Below are positions 4,980 through 13,769 of a DNA stretch of 13,880 nt, piece by piece; the stretch's first letter is position 1, and each line of letters begins with the position of its first letter. Location: contig JAFQOM010000179.1 of NCBI GenBank assembly GCA_017403205.1, positions 1-13,880 of the forward strand, given 5' to 3'. Source of the DNA: Clostridia bacterium (lineage in GTDB: Bacteria; Bacillota_A; Clostridia; Christensenellales; UBA1242). Position numbers and translations under genes: made by a program. The notes beneath the pieces are model-generated. The model did no database searches, was not told the origin of the DNA, and was given only the letters and a program-made list of their open reading frames with translations.

Positions 4980-7900
4980 ATGAAAATTACTGTTGACGGC
5001 AATACAGCTACTGCTAAAATTGCCTATGCTTTTTCTGAAATAGCATCTATTTATCCAATAACACCATCTTCCCCAATGGCAGAAAGTGCTGATGAGTGGC
5101 AAGCTAAAGGTGTTAAAAACTTGTTTGGCTCACCTGTAAAAGTTACACAACTTCAGTCTGAAGCTGGTGTTGCAGGTGCTGTACACGGCAGTTTAACTGC
5201 AGGTGCACTTACAACAACATTTACAGCAAGTCAAGGCTTGTTGCTTATGATACCAAACATGTATAAAATTGCTGGCGAGCTTTTGCCTTGTGTATTTCAT
5301 GTTTCTGCAAGAGCTTTATCAACCCATGCACTATCAATTTTTGGCGATCATGCTGACGTTATGGCATGCCGTCAAACAGGTTTTGCAATGCTAGCTGCAA
5401 ACACTGTTCAAGAGTGCCACGATATGGCAGCGGTTGCTCACATTGCAACACTTAAAAGTTCTGTGCCATTTTTACACTTCTTTGATGGTTTTAGAACTTC
5501 TCACGAAATTCAAAAAATAGATGAAATAGATCAAAAAGATCTTTTAAAACTTTTGCCTAAAAAAGAAATAGCAGAATTTAAAAAACGCGCTTTGTCAAGT
5601 TCTCACCCACATCAACAAGGCACAGCTCAAAACCCTGATATATACTTTCAAAATAGAGAGGGTTGCAACAAATATTATAACAATGTTGAAGGTGCTGTTG
5701 TTGAAACTATGCGTGAACTTGAAAAAGTTACAGGCAGACACTATAACTTATTTGATTATTATGGCGACCAAAATGCAACAGAAGTTGTAGTTTTGATGGG
5801 TAGCGGCACTCAAACTGCAATTGAAACAGTAAAATATTTAAACAAAACTGGTAAAAAATATGGTGTACTAAATGTAAGGCTATATAGACCTTTTGTATCA
5901 AACGCATTTAGCTTGGCTCTTCCAAAAACAGTTAAAAGAATTGCTGTTTTAGATAGAACAAAAGAAAGCGGTGCCGGTGGCGAACCTTTATATAAAGATA
6001 TTATCACTGCCCTTGCAGAACAAAATAGAAGTGAAATTAAAGTTGTTGGCGGAAGATATGGCCTTGGCGGTAAAGAATTTACACCTGCAATGGTAAAAGC
6101 TGTTTTTGATAATTTAGAAACACAAATGAAAAATAACTTTACAGTTGGTATTAATGATGATGTAACATTTACATCTTTAAGTTATGACAACAATTTTGAT
6201 ATTAACGACAACAACTACTCATGCAAATTTTATGGCTTAGGTAGCGATGGAACTGTTAGCGCTAACAAAAACTCTATTAAAATTATTGGTTCTAACACAA
6301 ATCTTAATGCTCAAGGTTATTTTGAATATGACTCAAAAAAATCTGGAAGTGTAACAATTTCTCACTTAAGATTTGGTAAAGAACATACCAATGCCCCTTA
6401 CCTAATCACTCGTGCTGATTTTGTGGCTTGCCATAACATAAGTTTTGTAGGCAAATATGATATGGAGGGTGATTTAAAACAAAATGGTATTTTCTTATTA
6501 AACAGCCCATATGACGAACAAAGATTAAAAGAATTATTACCAACAAGCTTTTTTGAAAAAATTAAAGCTAAAAATGCAAAATTATATATAGTTGATGCAA
6601 ATACAGTTGCACAAAATGCTGGTCTTGGCAAACGTATTAACGTTGTTATGCAAGCTTGCTTCTTTAAACTTACAAATATTATTGACTACTCTACACTTGA
6701 ACAAATGCTTATTGATGCCGCCTCTAAAACATATGCTAAAAAAGGTCAAGCAATTGTTGATGCAAACATTAAAGCAATTAAAACTGCAACTGAACACTTG
6801 TATGAAGTTGATTTAAATGTAACTAATAAAGTTGAAGATTTTGCACCAGATTATGAAAGTGACTATGCTAAAAACTTTGTTAAAAAGATAGAACACAAAA
6901 AAGGCGATGAACTTCCTGTTTCTAGCTTTAATGCTGCTGGCGTTGTGCCAACAGATACTGCAAAATTTGAAAAACGTGGTATTTCAATTCAATCTCCATG
7001 TTGGATTAAAGAAAATTGCATACAATGCAACATGTGCTCGTTTGTATGTCCTCACGCAGCAATAAGACCTGTGCTTGTTAGCGATGAAGAACTTCAAAAT
7101 GCACCAAAAACATTTGAAACTTCAAAAGCTCTTGGTGTAAATGGTTATAACTTTAGAATGCAAATTGATGTTGCAGATTGCACTGGTTGTGAAAACTGTG
7201 TTAAAGTATGCCCTGCAAAAAACAAAGCATTAAAAATGGTAGATAGCGTTGATCTTGATAAACAAGAAAAAGAAAATTATGAATATAGCAAAGATCACGA
7301 AAATCCACAAACAATATTTAAATCAAACACAATTAAAGGTAGCCAATTTAACAAGCCATATTTTGAATTTAGTGGTGCCTGTGCTGGTTGCGGCGAAACA
7401 CCATATATTAAGCTTGTAACACAACTTTTTGGCAAGCGTCTTTTAATAGCAAATGCAACAGGATGCAGCAGTATTTATTCTGGCAGCGCACCAACAACCC
7501 CATTTGCAAAAAATAAAGATGGCAAAGGCCCTGCTTGGGCTAGCAGCTTGTTTGAAGACAATGCAGAGTTTGGTCTTGGTATAAAGCTTGCAAAAGATAC
7601 AGCAAGAAATGCCTTTAAAGCAGAAGTAGAAGAATTTGTAAAAACAAATGATAATCAAAAATTAACTGATCTTCTTAATACTTGGTTAGAAAACTTTGAA
7701 GATGGTGACAAAACTTATGATTTGGCAAAAGAAATTTCCCCTCTTTTAAAAGGAACATCTCTTGAGGGTAAAGAAGATAACTTAACAAAAGAAAGTGTTT
7801 GGATTATTGGCGGCGACGGTTGGGCTTATGACATTGGTTTTAGCGGCTTAGACCAAGTTGTTGCAAGTGGTGAAAATGTAAATATTTTAGTTCTTGATAC

Positions 7901-8444
7901 AGAAGTTTACTCTAACACAGGTGGACAAATGTCTAAATCTACCCCACTAAGTGCTACAGCAAAATTTGCATCTGCCGGAAAACGTACACCTAAAAAAGAT
8001 TTGGGCATGATTGCTATGAGTTATAAAAATTGCTATGTTGCACAAATTGGTATGGGCGCAGATATGAATCAAGCTGTTAAAGCAATTGCTGAAGCAGAAA
8101 GTTATGATGGACCAAGTTTAATTATTGCTTATGCCCCATGCATTAACCACGGTATTAATATGAACGGTGCACAAGAAGAAATTAAAAAAGCTGTTGATTG
8201 TGGTTACTGGCATTTATATAGATATGACCCAAGATTAATTGAACAAGGTAAAAATCCATTTATGTTGGATAGCCGTGAACCAAGCAAAGATTATAAAGAA
8301 TTTTTAAAAGGTGAAGCAAGATATTCTGCACTTGAAAAAATTGCTCCTCAACTTGCAGAAAAGCTTTATAACGAAAGCAAAAAATACGCTGAAGAAAGAT
8401 ATAAAAAATATTTAGAACTTTCTCAAAAAAAAATTGAAGAATAA
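4980..8444 (+). CDS. nifJ: Pyruvate:ferredoxin (flavodoxin) oxidoreductase, single-chain
   Basis: PFOR oxidises pyruvate with CoA to acetyl-CoA and CO2 and reduces ferredoxin in the cytoplasm, the central catabolic step of many anaerobes. The 1154-residue chain has every expected domain: the N-terminal pyruvate-binding block YPITPSSPMAE; a two-[4Fe-4S] ferredoxin domain with CIQCNMCSFVCP (Cys680, 683, 686, 690) and CTGCENCVKVCP (Cys734, 737, 740, 744); and a C-terminal thiamine diphosphate domain with GGDGWAYDIGF (944-954) and SNTGGQMS. The proximal-cluster ligands are visible as Cys801, Cys804, Cys829 and Cys1054. The frame is open from an ATG at 4950, but AGGAG lies 8 bases before the ATG at 4980 and the promoter fits only that start. 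The gene is transcribed alone, with its own promoter and terminator. The alternative name porA is used in some genomes. Confidence 0.97.
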   Translation: MKITVDGNTATAKIAYAFSEIASIYPITPSSPMAESADEWQAKGVKNLFGSPVKVTQLQSEAGVAGAVHGSLTAGALTTTFTASQGLLLMIPNMYKIAGELLPCVFHVSARALSTHALSIFGDHADVMACRQTGFAMLAANTVQECHDMAAVAHIATLKSSVPFLHFFDGFRTSHEIQKIDEIDQKDLLKLLPKKEIAEFKKRALSSSHPHQQGTAQNPDIYFQNREGCNKYYNNVEGAVVETMRELEKVTGRHYNLFDYYGDQNATEVVVLMGSGTQTAIETVKYLNKTGKKYGVLNVRLYRPFVSNAFSLALPKTVKRIAVLDRTKESGAGGEPLYKDIITALAEQNRSEIKVVGGRYGLGGKEFTPAMVKAVFDNLETQMKNNFTVGINDDVTFTSLSYDNNFDINDNNYSCKFYGLGSDGTVSANKNSIKIIGSNTNLNAQGYFEYDSKKSGSVTISHLRFGKEHTNAPYLITRADFVACHNISFVGKYDMEGDLKQNGIFLLNSPYDEQRLKELLPTSFFEKIKAKNAKLYIVDANTVAQNAGLGKRINVVMQACFFKLTNIIDYSTLEQMLIDAASKTYAKKGQAIVDANIKAIKTATEHLYEVDLNVTNKVEDFAPDYESDYAKNFVKKIEHKKGDELPVSSFNAAGVVPTDTAKFEKRGISIQSPCWIKENCIQCNMCSFVCPHAAIRPVLVSDEELQNAPKTFETSKALGVNGYNFRMQIDVADCTGCENCVKVCPAKNKALKMVDSVDLDKQEKENYEYSKDHENPQTIFKSNTIKGSQFNKPYFEFSGACAGCGETPYIKLVTQLFGKRLLIANATGCSSIYSGSAPTTPFAKNKDGKGPAWASSLFEDNAEFGLGIKLAKDTARNAFKAEVEEFVKTNDNQKLTDLLNTWLENFEDGDKTYDLAKEISPLLKGTSLEGKEDNLTKESVWIIGGDGWAYDIGFSGLDQVVASGENVNILVLDTEVYSNTGGQMSKSTPLSATAKFASAGKRTPKKDLGMIAMSYKNCYVAQIGMGADMNQAVKAIAEAESYDGPSLIIAYAPCINHGINMNGAQEEIKKAVDCGYWHLYRYDPRLIEQGKNPFMLDSREPSKDYKEFLKGEARYSALEKIAPQLAEKLYNESKKYAEERYKKYLELSQKKIEE

Positions 8445-8470
8445 TTTATTTTAAATTATAAAAACTTAAC

Positions 8471-8513
8471 AAAAAAGGAACATTCTCTATGTTTTAGAAT
8501 GTTCCTTTTTTTT
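8471..8513. terminator. Bidirectional terminator between PFOR and the surface protease
   Basis: A perfect 16-bp stem (8471-8486 with 8496-8511) around a 9-base loop begins with an A-run and ends in a T-run, so it works in either direction. It lies 26 bases after the PFOR stop and just beyond the stop of the minus-strand protease gene. Confidence 0.9.
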
Positions 8514-8524
8514 GTTTAAATTAT

Positions 8525-11500
8525 TTATTTGTTGTTTTTATCTTTGTTTATATCACCTATATTGTTAGAAAGTTTTGCATATTGCCACCATTTAAATTTG
8601 CGAGCCTTGCGCTTTTTAATAACAACTATCGTTGCTATTAATAATGAAACAATAACAACACAACTAATACAGATATACAATATGTATATTCTACTTTCAA
8701 CTTTTGCATTAATAATACTATCTTTGCTAATAGCGTTTAAAGATTGGTCAAAAACAAGATACTCAAACATATTTAAGCCTAACTCTTCTCTTATTTCTTC
8801 TTCATTAAGATCATTGCCAAAAGTTATGTGTTTATTAATCTTTTTGTCATTAACTATAATTAATACTTCATATACATCTGGCGTATAAATTGCATTAATT
8901 TGATAGTTTTTAGTTACAGTTTTTATGCCATCAGCCAAGTCCCAATAAGCAGGAATTCTTTTGTGATTTTCTTTTTCTGGAATTACAGGATATTCACTAA
9001 CTGTTAGCTCTTGCCCATATTCTTTTGTTATTGTTTGTTTTTGCCCTTCTATAATAAAGTTGATTAGGTATGTATTTAACTTTATGCCTTCAACAATAAT
9101 ACCATAGTCTTTTGCAATATTATCAATACTATAAAAACCTTGTTTATCTTTTTCTATTTTATCTCTTGATGTATTGTTATTATAGCTTGCATAAACTTGA
9201 ATTGTTTTAAGGCTTTGTGTATATGCTTCGTCTAACAACACTTTAAATTTAAATGAAGATTTGTATGGTTGTTCCAAACTATTGCCCAAATAATCTATTT
9301 GATAACCTGTGGTAACTGTTGGCAAATCAATGAAATAAGTGTTAATATTCCATTTTGCATAATAGTGCTTATCTCCATAACTGCCAGTTGGCACTGTTGT
9401 TACAGGGTCTCCTTGCAAACTAGAATTGTCGTACCAATTGTCAAATGTATGTCCTTCCTTTTCTACCGCATTTAATAAAATGTCTTCATCTAATATAGTA
9501 TAAGATTTTTCAATAACTTCATTAAATTCGTTATTTGTATGCATATAAATTTTATAGAATTTTAATTCCATGCTTGCAGTTAAAACGACATCTGACTCTA
9601 CTTGATAAGAATAAACATCAATCACAACAAAACTTGTATCTGGGTTAATTTTTTTCCATACAACAAAGTCATAACCCGGTATATTTATTTGAGGTATATC
9701 AAATGTGTTTATTAGTGCAAAATGTTCAACATAAGCAGAACCAATATAATTGCCTAACGCATAAAATTGCACTTCAAATGTTTTAAATAAAACATGATAA
9801 ATGCCATTATTAATTGTTATGTTATAATTTGAATTATCAGCGCTAGCCAAAATTGGATAATCGCCCCTTAAAGAGCCTGAATTTACTTCACAATAATATA
9901 AAATGTTTAAGTTATCTCCACTAACATAATCGCCAGAAACAACCGAAGAAAAGTCAGTATCTAAAGCATCGCTATAATATGTTGTTTTGTCTTCAACTGT
10001 AATTGTTATATTTGCTTTTATAATTTCAAATTCAATTTCTTGTTCGTTAAAAATCAAAATGTAATTTTGTGTTTTAAAATTATTGTAAGAAACAAGTTTT
10101 AAGTCGCCTTGCAATATTTTATATTTTCCAACATTTTCACCAATTTGTCTTGATAAAGAACCTTGTGTTGTAGCAAGTTCATCAAATGCTAGGTTTGTGA
10201 TTGTAAAAGTTAACTCTGGGTCAATCTTACCATAAGTTTTTGTTTGATTTTTATTTGGCGTTAACAATATTTGCCTTGGTAAAATTTCAAAAGAAATATT
10301 GCTTGAGTTGTCAAAAATCAAATTATAGTTGCTTGCTTTAAAGTTTGTCCCATCTATAAGATTTACATCCCCTGCACATATTAAATAATTGCCTACATCT
10401 TCACCAGCTAATCTAGCCAAACTTCCATCAAAGGCGGGGACTTCTCCTTGACCTGTAAGCGGATTTATGCTTGAAAACATTAATTTTTGATTGTTATCCC
10501 CATAATACTTAAATTGATTTGCATCTGGAGTTATAACCAAATCATATTTTGTGATTTTAAGAGTAGCACTTAATTTTACACTAACAAAATTTGCTTTTTC
10601 AAATTTAAAAAATACAGTATATTCGCCAACATCTTTATAACTTGGCAATCCTACTTCCCATTGAATTTGATTTAGCGAATAGAATATGCTTACATCATTT
10701 TCTATTGTGCTTATTGGGTTTAACGTGTGTGTTAAGCCATCATATATAACTTGCTTTGACTCTACCTCACAACCAGTAAGCACACCATGATTAATAACAA
10801 ATTTAGCAGCATTTACGTTTAATGCTAAGCGATAATTAGCCGCTTTAAAGTCGTTATTATCCTTTAAAGTTAGTGAGCCCAATTTATAATTATACTCACC
10901 AACATCTTCTCCGCTTTCTCTAGATAAAGATCCTTCAAAACCAGGAATTTGAGAATCAACATTGTTCATATATGTAAATGTAAACTCTGGATCTTGAGTA
11001 TTGTAAACCTTTTGAATATTGCTATCTGGAATTATAACTAACTGTCTTGGCATAATTTCAAACTTATCAGAATTTAGTTGTGTATCAAATACTAAATTAA
11101 AGTTTGAAGCTTTAAAGCCACTTTCTACATTGTCAACAAATTCAAATGTGTTTTTATATATGTCATACAAACCAACATCTTCGCCACTTTCTCTAGAAAA
11201 ATATCCGGTTGAAGCAGGAGTTTCTATTGTATTATAACAAATATATTCTACAGAGCCGGGATCTTCCTCTCCATATATTTTACCACTAGGTAAAAGCTCA
11301 ATATAAATATCTCTTGGTTTGATTTGATAATAATATTCTTTAGATTGATCAAATATTAAATTATAGTTTGATTTTAAAAATGCTCCATTATCTACAACAT
11401 CTCTTGTGCCCTGAGAAATTAAATACAATCCAACATCTTCACCACTTTGCCTACTAAATTTGCCAGAAAATCTTGGTGTTTCTCCTTTAATGTTGCCTAT

Positions 11501-13531
11501 ACACATTTGGTCAATATTACTATCACCATCACCATAAATTTTATACTGCCCCTCTACTGGATAAATGGTTAAATCCTTTGGTCTTATTTTTATACTTACA
11601 CTATCAATAACTGTTTGATAAAAATCAGCAGTGATTTTAAAATAGACCACATATTCATCTTGACTTGCATTTTTAAAGGAATAATTATTTTCTGACCATG
11701 TATACCCATCTAAACTATACATTATTTTGTAATTTAATAAATCATATACAGTTATATTTGCGATGTGTTCCTTTGCATCATAAACCTGATCTACATTATT
11801 TTTTTGATAGTTGATTGTATTTAAAACATATTCTGTTTCTACCTGCATTGGAAAAAAGAACTGCACCGTATCTTCAGAATATGGATTTACTATATCGCTG
11901 CTATAATATTGCCACTTTGAACTATAAATATAAGTTCTCATATTTGAGGATACAGCATCTTCTTTATTTGTATTTTCTATGTATTGGACTCCTGATCCTG
12001 GAAGATACTCTACACAAATAGCAAAATAATCATTGTTTAAAGATATTTGACTACCAACTTCAACAGTGTAAAACGTGCTTTGTTGTGCGTCAAACAAATA
12101 TTCATCATCACCAGTTGCATGAATATTTTTTACCCTGGTCTTTTGATTGTATACTGCCGCTAGAGTTGCCTTAATATTATTATCTGATGAAACCTGAGTG
12201 GCGCTTAAATTATTTAAAACATAAACATAAAATCTACTTTGACGAGCAGCACTTTCTGAAACCGTAGGAACCTTTATTCTTGATATATATTGATTATTAA
12301 CATCTTTTGTTTCATAAAAATTTACTAGTTTTAAAGTTCCCCCTGATGTTAAATATCCAGTTCCAGCTGTAAAAAATTTATTATTAAGTTGAGTTCCTTC
12401 TAAGTTATTATATAACAAACTATCTGATAAAGCTTCATCAACCCTAACAAAGCCATACAAATCTGTTTCTACATAAATATCGTCGTACATTATATAAAAA
12501 TAGCCGTTATATCCAAAGTCTGTTCCCCAAGAGTTTTGGGCTATATAAGCACCTGTATGAATAGTTCCATCTGCGTCTTCGTAAAAAGCATCATCATCCC
12601 AGCCAACCAAACATATATTATGGTTTATAGCCAAACCACCAGAATAACAATAATAACCTTTGTTAACAAGGCCATCATCCATATAAATACTTGCTACAAC
12701 AGAACCATAGTTTTTAATATGGTTTTTAATGCTATTTCTTAAATTTTGCTTGCCTTCATAATCAAAAGATGAAACTGATGGATAGGCATAAGACTCTAAC
12801 GCAGAATAACCGCTATGTGTTCTGCTGTTATAAAAGTTGTTTTTATAAAAATTTTTAGCATATTCATCGTTTGACCAATATATATTGCCAGATGTTGTTT
12901 CTGCAAGTTTTTCATTAACTGGGCCTTGTCCACTTGACAAATATTCATATGCTATACTAAAAGAACCTCCACCTAAAGTGGTTAAACCCCAATTTAAGAT
13001 TTTGCTTGTATATGCCATGTCTAATTCCGAAAAGTTAACAACGGTTGATAAATCAATTACATCCATTTGATACAAAGATGTTTCAAACGCAGTTAGAGCA
13101 GCAAAAGCCCAACAAATCCCCACTTGTTGTTGATTGCCAACATTAACAGGCAAACTTGCAGTACTATTGGTATTAGCAGCAGAAAAACTACCCATAATTG
13201 AAGGAATATTAAACAAAGAATATTCTGTAGGTAGTGTTTCATGTGAAGTTAAGAGATTGTTATAACTTTTTGAAGTATACAAAGATTCACTAGGAACCTC
13301 ATACATTCTTGGTATAACTTCATATGCATCTTGCTCTTCTTTGCTTAAGCTGAGATATCGTTTATATTGATCTGTATATTCAGATTGTGTTTCTTGTTGT
13401 GTTTGAATATTATTTTGTGTATATGCTTGTGCATTAATTGCAACACCACACAAAGCCAAAGCAACACAAAATAAAGCCACAAAAATAGCTTTTAAAAAAA
13501 TATTATTTTGCTTTTGCTTTAATTTAAACAT
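8525..13531 (-). CDS. Giant secreted papain-family (C1A) cysteine protease with MBG/InlB-type repeat stalk and C-terminal membrane anchor
   Basis: The 1668-residue product is predicted to be exported and held at the cell surface. A signal peptide at 1-36 ends in AINAQA. A propeptide region (37-125) contains KRYLSLSKEEQDAYEVIPRMY. The protease domain (about 126-365) has a complete C1A active site: oxyanion Gln134, Cys140 in GICWAF, His304 in INHN, and Asn333 in QNSWG. A lectin-like domain as in clostridial Cwp84-type proteases probably follows (380-560). Two Ig-like units (577-651, 918-994) flank and interrupt five MBG-type repeats (653-914, 996-1171) marked by SGEDVG or variants, and a degenerate sixth follows. 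InlB-like repeats lie at about 1252-1394 and perhaps 1487-1550. A transmembrane helix (1616-1638) and a Lys/Arg-rich cytoplasmic tail end the chain; there is no LPxTG motif. ATG has AGGAAG 5 bases upstream. The substrate is unknown; adhesion or host-protein degradation is inference. Confidence 0.85.
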   Translation of the reverse strand: MFKLKQKQNNIFLKAIFVALFCVALALCGVAINAQAYTQNNIQTQQETQSEYTDQYKRYLSLSKEEQDAYEVIPRMYEVPSESLYTSKSYNNLLTSHETLPTEYSLFNIPSIMGSFSAANTNSTASLPVNVGNQQQVGICWAFAALTAFETSLYQMDVIDLSTVVNFSELDMAYTSKILNWGLTTLGGGSFSIAYEYLSSGQGPVNEKLAETTSGNIYWSNDEYAKNFYKNNFYNSRTHSGYSALESYAYPSVSSFDYEGKQNLRNSIKNHIKNYGSVVASIYMDDGLVNKGYYCYSGGLAINHNICLVGWDDDAFYEDADGTIHTGAYIAQNSWGTDFGYNGYFYIMYDDIYVETDLYGFVRVDEALSDSLLYNNLEGTQLNNKFFTAGTGYLTSGGTLKLVNFYETKDVNNQYISRIKVPTVSESAARQSRFYVYVLNNLSATQVSSDNNIKATLAAVYNQKTRVKNIHATGDDEYLFDAQQSTFYTVEVGSQISLNNDYFAICVEYLPGSGVQYIENTNKEDAVSSNMRTYIYSSKWQYYSSDIVNPYSEDTVQFFFPMQVETEYVLNTINYQKNNVDQVYDAKEHIANITVYDLLNYKIMYSLDGYTWSENNYSFKNASQDEYVVYFKITADFYQTVIDSVSIKIRPKDLTIYPVEGQYKIYGDGDSNIDQMCIGNIKGETPRFSGKFSRQSGEDVGLYLISQGTRDVVDNGAFLKSNYNLIFDQSKEYYYQIKPRDIYIELLPSGKIYGEEDPGSVEYICYNTIETPASTGYFSRESGEDVGLYDIYKNTFEFVDNVESGFKASNFNLVFDTQLNSDKFEIMPRQLVIIPDSNIQKVYNTQDPEFTFTYMNNVDSQIPGFEGSLSRESGEDVGEYNYKLGSLTLKDNNDFKAANYRLALNVNAAKFVINHGVLTGCEVESKQVIYDGLTHTLNPISTIENDVSIFYSLNQIQWEVGLPSYKDVGEYTVFFKFEKANFVSVKLSATLKITKYDLVITPDANQFKYYGDNNQKLMFSSINPLTGQGEVPAFDGSLARLAGEDVGNYLICAGDVNLIDGTNFKASNYNLIFDNSSNISFEILPRQILLTPNKNQTKTYGKIDPELTFTITNLAFDELATTQGSLSRQIGENVGKYKILQGDLKLVSYNNFKTQNYILIFNEQEIEFEIIKANITITVEDKTTYYSDALDTDFSSVVSGDYVSGDNLNILYYCEVNSGSLRGDYPILASADNSNYNITINNGIYHVLFKTFEVQFYALGNYIGSAYVEHFALINTFDIPQINIPGYDFVVWKKINPDTSFVVIDVYSYQVESDVVLTASMELKFYKIYMHTNNEFNEVIEKSYTILDEDILLNAVEKEGHTFDNWYDNSSLQGDPVTTVPTGSYGDKHYYAKWNINTYFIDLPTVTTGYQIDYLGNSLEQPYKSSFKFKVLLDEAYTQSLKTIQVYASYNNNTSRDKIEKDKQGFYSIDNIAKDYGIIVEGIKLNTYLINFIIEGQKQTITKEYGQELTVSEYPVIPEKENHKRIPAYWDLADGIKTVTKNYQINAIYTPDVYEVLIIVNDKKINKHITFGNDLNEEEIREELGLNMFEYLVFDQSLNAISKDSIINAKVESRIYILYICISCVVIVSLLIATIVVIKKRKARKFKWWQYAKLSNNIGDINKDKNNK
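10019..11575 (-). repeat. Array of five MBG-type repeats coded inside the surface protease
   Basis: Protein-level repeats of about 85-91 residues start near residues 653, 741, 830, 996 and 1087. Each runs roughly 'xxxTP..xxxxxYGdxdP...F.GsLSRxSGEDVGxY.I..G...lxd...FkasNYxLiFd...xFeIxPR'. The SGEDVG core falls at 696-701, 782-787, 873-878, 1042-1047 (AGEDVG) and 1130-1135 (IGENVG), so the spacing is 86, 91, 169 and 88 residues. The wide gap holds an unrelated Ig-like unit. The pattern fits the YGX-type MBG domain found in bacterial surface proteins. DNA identity between units is low. Confidence 0.75.
13424..13531 (-). other. Signal peptide of the surface protease
   Basis: Residues 1-36 comprise a Lys-rich start (MFKLKQKQNN), a hydrophobic core (IFVALFCVALALCGVAI) and a cleavage motif AQA before Tyr37, a standard Sec/signal peptidase I arrangement. 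The Cys residues in the core are not in a lipobox. Confidence 0.85.
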
Positions 13532-13556
13532 AAAAACTTCCTAAATATAAAAATAT

Positions 13557-13580
13557 GCTAGGTTTTTTAAAACAACTAGC
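13557..13580 (-). promoter_or_regulatory. Hairpin in the 5' leader of the surface protease gene
   Basis: GCTAG (13557-13561) pairs with CTAGC (13576-13580), and GTTTT with AAAAC continues the stem inside with a two-base bulge. It lies in the predicted leader, about 15 bases upstream of the AGGAAG ribosome binding site. It may stabilise the long message or act as an operator; nothing shows which. Confidence 0.35.
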
Positions 13581-13612
13581 AACATATAACCTATGCATTA
13601 TATTATAATTAA

Positions 13613-13641
13613 AGTATATACATAGTATAAATCTTAGTCAA
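13613..13641 (-). promoter_or_regulatory. Sigma-A-type promoter of the surface protease gene
   Basis: On the minus strand, TTGACT (13636-13641) and TATACT (13613-13618) are separated by exactly 17 bases. Transcription would start near 13605, giving a leader of about 75 bases that includes the GCTAG hairpin. Confidence 0.7.
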
Positions 13642-13698
13642 CTTTTTAAACATTTTTTAACAAAAAATCACAACAAATATTAATAAAAATAAAAAACA

Positions 13699-13729
13699 AA
13701 AAAGTTGGGCCAATCTGCCCCAACTTTTT
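13699..13729. terminator. Terminator after the right-edge membrane-protein gene
   Basis: An 11-bp stem (13699-13709 with 13719-13729), with A/T runs on both flanks and a short loop, lies 41 bases beyond the stop of the partial gene at the right edge. On the minus strand it is followed by Ts and a TTTTTTATTTTT stretch. The promoter of the protease gene lies just downstream, so this separates the two transcripts. Confidence 0.8.
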
Positions 13730-13769
13730 AATAAAATATTTAAATTTTTATCATGCAAGTTATATTTTA

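Noticed and set aside
8618..8690. Sortase (LPxTG) anchor at the protease C-terminus
   Set aside because: No LPxTG-like motif precedes the hydrophobic segment, and the basic tail is longer than in sortase substrates; a plain transmembrane anchor fits better.
8529..8888. Plus-strand open frame of 119 codons with hydrophobic stretches
   Set aside because: It is the reverse of the protease's transmembrane region and tail; it would have to start beyond the bidirectional terminator and has no Shine-Dalgarno sequence.
10019..11575. DNA tandem repeat or CRISPR-like array in the protease gene
   Set aside because: The periodic similarity is at protein level only; the nucleotide units have diverged, are unequal in length and lie within one open frame.
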